A stretch of DNA of 64,000 nucleotides from Fodinibius sp036381435 (GTDB taxonomy: Bacteria > Bacteroidota > Rhodothermia > Balneolales > Balneolaceae): the NCBI GenBank assembly GCA_036381435.1, contig DASVCW010000004.1, positions 62,001-126,000 on the forward strand. The letters run 5' to 3'. Made by a program: the position numbers and the translations under genes. Below, in pieces: positions 61,633 through 64,000 of the stretch. Numbering within the stretch: position 1 is the stretch's first letter; every line of letters begins with the position of its first letter. The notes beneath the pieces were generated by a model that did no database searches, was not told the DNA's origin, and saw only the letters and a list, made by a program, of their open reading frames with translations.

Positions 61633-62607
61633 TTAAGGCTGAATCAAGTTGGGAATTTTCGATGCCGGCTGATTTTCGAGCACACCGATAATAGCATCAG
61701 CCGCCAGCATGCCGATTGCTTCACGGGTTTGATAGGTAGCGCTTGCCATATGAGGTGTTAAAAGACAGTTAGGGGCAGTTTTGAGCTTTGGATGAAGTTC
61801 AGGCTCATTTTCGAAAACATCTAAACCTGCACCACCGATCGTTTTGTTATGCAAAGCTTTGGCAAGAGCGGCTTCATCAACAACAGGTCCGCGGGCAGTA
61901 TTGAGCAGAATGGCATGATCGGGCATTATGGATAAAATGTTCTCATTAATGAGATGCCGGGTTTCATCCGTGAGCGGACAGTGGAGTGAAATTACATCAC
62001 TTTTTTTCGCCAATTCTTCAATCGTAGGACAATAGTCTACACCAAGATCCCTTTCAACTTCCGGAGAAACTTGATTTCTGTTGTGATAGATGACCTTCAT
62101 TCCAAAAGCTTCGGCGCGACGTGCTACGGCTTGCCCAATTCGTCCCATCCCTATAATGCCGAGAGTACTGTTTTTAAGTTCAAATCCCAGAAAACCGAGC
62201 GGTTCCCAGCCTTTATACTTGCCGGCGAGCAGATATTTTTGAGCGTCAAAAAGATGGCGGCTCACATTAAGCATCAGCCCCAGGGTAAACTCAGCACAGG
62301 AATCCGACAGAACACCGGGAGTGTTGGCTACAAGAATGTGATGCTTTTGGGCCGCTTTTAGATTGATATTGTTATATCCCACGGCATGATTGGCGACAAT
62401 TTTCAGCTTTTCACCGGCACGACATACTTTTTCGGTAACGGGATTGGAAAGCATGGCGAGCAACCCCTCATATTCCGGGATGGTTTGAGTCAAGGCTTCT
62501 TCATCATTAAATGTGCCGCGATCTCCCACATCAACCGAAAAGTGCTTTTTCAGCCTTTCGATGACGGACGGAATGATTGGCTCGGTAACAAGAACGCGCG
62601 GGGGCAT
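61633..62607 (-). CDS. D-2-hydroxyacid dehydrogenase (glyoxylate/hydroxypyruvate reductase-like)
   Basis: The product has 324 residues. The Rossmann motif is LGIIGMGRIGQAVARRAEAF, and the active-site residues lie in NTARGPVVDE (Arg), FENEP (Glu) and LTPHMASAT (His). ANHAVGYNNINLKAA is typical of the glycerate/hydroxypyruvate reductase branch. It probably reduces glyoxylate or hydroxypyruvate with NAD(P)H. It is the last gene of the LytR_C-rsfS-lipoprotein operon, two bases after the lipoprotein gene. Confidence 0.9.
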   Translation of the reverse strand: MPPRVLVTEPIIPSVIERLKKHFSVDVGDRGTFNDEEALTQTIPEYEGLLAMLSNPVTEKVCRAGEKLKIVANHAVGYNNINLKAAQKHHILVANTPGVLSDSCAEFTLGLMLNVSRHLFDAQKYLLAGKYKGWEPLGFLGFELKNSTLGIIGMGRIGQAVARRAEAFGMKVIYHNRNQVSPEVERDLGVDYCPTIEELAKKSDVISLHCPLTDETRHLINENILSIMPDHAILLNTARGPVVDEAALAKALHNKTIGGAGLDVFENEPELHPKLKTAPNCLLTPHMASATYQTREAIGMLAADAIIGVLENQPASKIPNLIQP

Positions 62608-62609
62608 AA

Positions 62610-62981
62610 TCAGTATGTGTAACCCGTACCGTTAATAATCACTTTCGAATGACCGGAAATTTCTTTTTCCGTCAATCCCTCATAAACGAAGGAGAAAGGA
62701 ACCAGCATTTGTGTACACATCATGTCTTTTCTGAGAGCAGTGAGTTGTAAATGAATTTCCCCGTTTTCCAAACGGTGATTTACACCTTGAAGATAAGTGC
62801 AGCTGTCGGGATAATTTCCGAAAATCTTCAACGCAGCTTCCCCGTTTTGACTCACTTTTTTCACTGAATCAACATAAACTTTTGACGGACGATCACCTGT
62901 TTGTTCCATAGAACCTGCTTTTGATGAAGCACACCCTGTTATTAAAAATAAAACAACTACTACTAAATAAAATTCTTTCAT
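62610..62981 (-). CDS. Small lipoprotein of unknown function
   Basis: The product has 123 residues. The lipoprotein signal VVVVLFLITGCASS places Cys17 as the lipidated residue. The mature part has one beta-rich domain (EIHLQLTALRKDMMCTQMLVPFSFVYEGL) and two more cysteines, which may form a disulfide. No family known to me. Tightly packed between rsfS and the dehydrogenase gene. Confidence 0.75.
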   Translation of the reverse strand: MKEFYLVVVVLFLITGCASSKAGSMEQTGDRPSKVYVDSVKKVSQNGEAALKIFGNYPDSCTYLQGVNHRLENGEIHLQLTALRKDMMCTQMLVPFSFVYEGLTEKEISGHSKVIINGTGYTY

Positions 62982-62984
62982 TAT

Positions 62985-63395
62985 CTATTTGTCTTCGATT
63001 TTCCGAACGGGAGCGTCATTCCACATCCGTTCGAGCGCGTAATATTCGCGCAGTTCTTTTTTGAAAATATGAACAACCACATTCACATAATCAAGGATAA
63101 CCCATCGGCGCGAGTCCCGGCCTTCTTCTTTCCAGGGTTTTTCATTCAGCTTTTCGCTGGTTTCTTTATAAACGTTATTGGCAATAGCTTTAATTTGAAC
63201 ATCGGATGCGGCGTGACAAACAACAAATTTGTCAGCCAGCGTGGTTAATTCATGGACGTCGAGAACAGTAATATCTTCGGCTTGTTTTTCGAGCAGCGCT
63301 TCGGCAATAACTTCTATTAGCCGGTCGGAATCTGCAGTTTTTGCATTATTGGTACTGGTGAACTGTTGATCTGCGTGGGGAGAAGTTTGGGTCAT
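62985..63395 (-). CDS. rsfS: RsfS: ribosomal silencing factor
   Basis: RsfS binds L14 and blocks subunit joining in starvation. Of 136 residues, about 25 at the N-terminus are extra and polar; the core shows VIAEALLEKQAEDITVLDV, DKFVVCHAASDVQIKAIANNV, and WVILDYVNVVVHIFKKELREYYALERMW. It lies between the LytR_C gene (5 bases upstream) and the small lipoprotein gene (3 bases downstream). Confidence 0.95.
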   Translation of the reverse strand: MTQTSPHADQQFTSTNNAKTADSDRLIEVIAEALLEKQAEDITVLDVHELTTLADKFVVCHAASDVQIKAIANNVYKETSEKLNEKPWKEEGRDSRRWVILDYVNVVVHIFKKELREYYALERMWNDAPVRKIEDK

Positions 63396-63400
63396 ATAAG

Positions 63401-63853
63401 TTAATTGAGTTTGAGTGATTTATAGTCAGAGCCGATAACAACCGTAGCATCCAGATAATAGTCTTCTGAAGCTTCAATGAAAATATTTTTCGGATGAATG
63501 CCCAGGGCTTCGGCTACACGTCGGGCATTTTCATCATTTAAGGTGCGAGAGATAAGAACGGTATTTTGCATATCAAAGTTCTTAAAATTGCCTGTTTCTA
63601 CCACATCAAAACCACTTTTTCGAAGGGCGGTGGTAAATTCGCCGGCAAGTCCCGGAACGCCACAGCCGTTTAAAACCTCCAGTTGAATAATGTTTCCGAT
63701 CAATTCAGGGCTATTTCCCACTCGTTTATTTTGAATGCGGGGATAAACAAGCCGCGTAAAAAGTCCGGAAACGAGCAGCACCAATAACAGGCTGAGAAAT
63801 CCAATAGCAGCATTCAGGGCAAAAGAATTAGATTCGCTGTTGGTTGAAGCCAT
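63401..63853 (-). CDS. LytR C-terminal-domain protein with N-terminal membrane anchor
   Basis: The product has 150 residues: one transmembrane helix (AAIGFLSLLLVLLVSGLFTRLVY), then a LytR_C domain (IQLEVLNGCGVPGLAGEFTTALRKSGFDVVE to ATVVIGSDY). Such domains occur in cell-envelope proteins, often with a LytR-CpsA-Psr enzyme, but none is visible here. It is the first complete gene of the rsfS operon. Confidence 0.88.
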   Translation of the reverse strand: MASTNSESNSFALNAAIGFLSLLLVLLVSGLFTRLVYPRIQNKRVGNSPELIGNIIQLEVLNGCGVPGLAGEFTTALRKSGFDVVETGNFKNFDMQNTVLISRTLNDENARRVAEALGIHPKNIFIEASEDYYLDATVVIGSDYKSLKLN

Positions 63854-63999
63854 TAATTAGCGGTAGTGAATCAAAAATTTTGGTGGGAGAAGGGAGAGTA
63901 AAAGGGGCTGCGATAATAACCCGTGCGCCAGGAGTTCATTCCGTAGCCCGGAATTTGCCGGAAATGAATACTGATGTTGCTCCGGTCATTAATCTGATA
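63814..63999 (-). CDS. Possible end of a further gene upstream in the rsfS operon (partial)
   Basis: A minus-strand frame is open from the window edge for 61 codons (YQINDRSNISIHFRQIPGYG and on) and ends in TGA at 63816-63814. It would overlap the LytR_C gene by 40 bases. The sequence has no recognised motif and the overlap is long, so it may be a chance open frame. Confidence 0.25.
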
Positions 64000-64000
64000 A

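Overview
The window is a chromosomal stretch of a Bacteroidota-like bacterium, most likely of the Balneolota/Rhodothermota branch. This is inferred from protein flavour (long IspH, DUF4834-like protein, DUF721 protein beside RecF), from start codons that mostly lack a Shine-Dalgarno sequence, and from short intergenic inverted-repeat families; no single marker was compared with a database. Most genes are housekeeping and intact.

Layout. 1-3.2 kb: LexA-type repressor, a winged-helix/nucleotidyltransferase pair resembling AbiEi/AbiEii toxin-antitoxin systems, and two abutting gene remnants (PIN domain, ImmA/IrrE peptidase). 3.2-9.1 kb: membrane protein, zinc-ribbon protein, a bacterial NHEJ pair (LigD, Ku) and a TPR protein. 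9.2-13.5 kb: Uup ABC-F ATPase, cold-shock protein, SPW protein, tRNA-Leu(GAG), TPR protein. 13.5-17 kb: deoxynucleoside kinase, folK, folB, dnaA and a probable oriC with DnaA boxes. 17-24.7 kb: prmC, enolase, recF, DUF721, YbbR protein. 24.8-34.4 kb, all on the minus strand: ispH, smc, frr, pyrH, tsf, rpsB, rpsI, rplM. 35.2-37.9 kb: aconitase.

38.2-43.1 kb holds the most interesting intact system: a type III polyketide synthase, a methyltransferase abutting it, and an FAD monooxygenase, downstream of an ECF41-type sigma factor and its usual carboxymuconolactone-decarboxylase-family partner. An apparent ECF41 promoter (TGTCACA, 16 bases, CGTC) lies upstream of the partner gene. The enzyme set resembles known routes to methylated, oxidised phenolic lipids (alkylresorcinols/quinones).

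43.1-50.5 kb is an accessory region: GC-richer genes (membrane proteins, a winged-helix membrane regulator), a chimeric pseudogene, a frameshifted D-amino-acid aldolase-like gene, single genes of varied type, and three related non-coding segments. The outer ends of two of these form complementary attC-like core sites, suggesting a relic integron cassette array without an integrase in view. 50.6-64 kb returns to core-like genes: APC permease, SLC1-type symporter with DedA protein, MATE exporter, PQQ-repeat lipoprotein, a very large NtrY-like sensor kinase, and an operon with a LytR_C protein, RsfS, a lipoprotein and a D-2-hydroxyacid dehydrogenase.

Intergenic spaces are rich in repeats. The clearest is a 175-200 bp element with G/C-rich terminal inverted repeats, present in three full copies (21.9, 39.4 and 54.4 kb) plus fragments; one copy lies inside the polyketide gene group.
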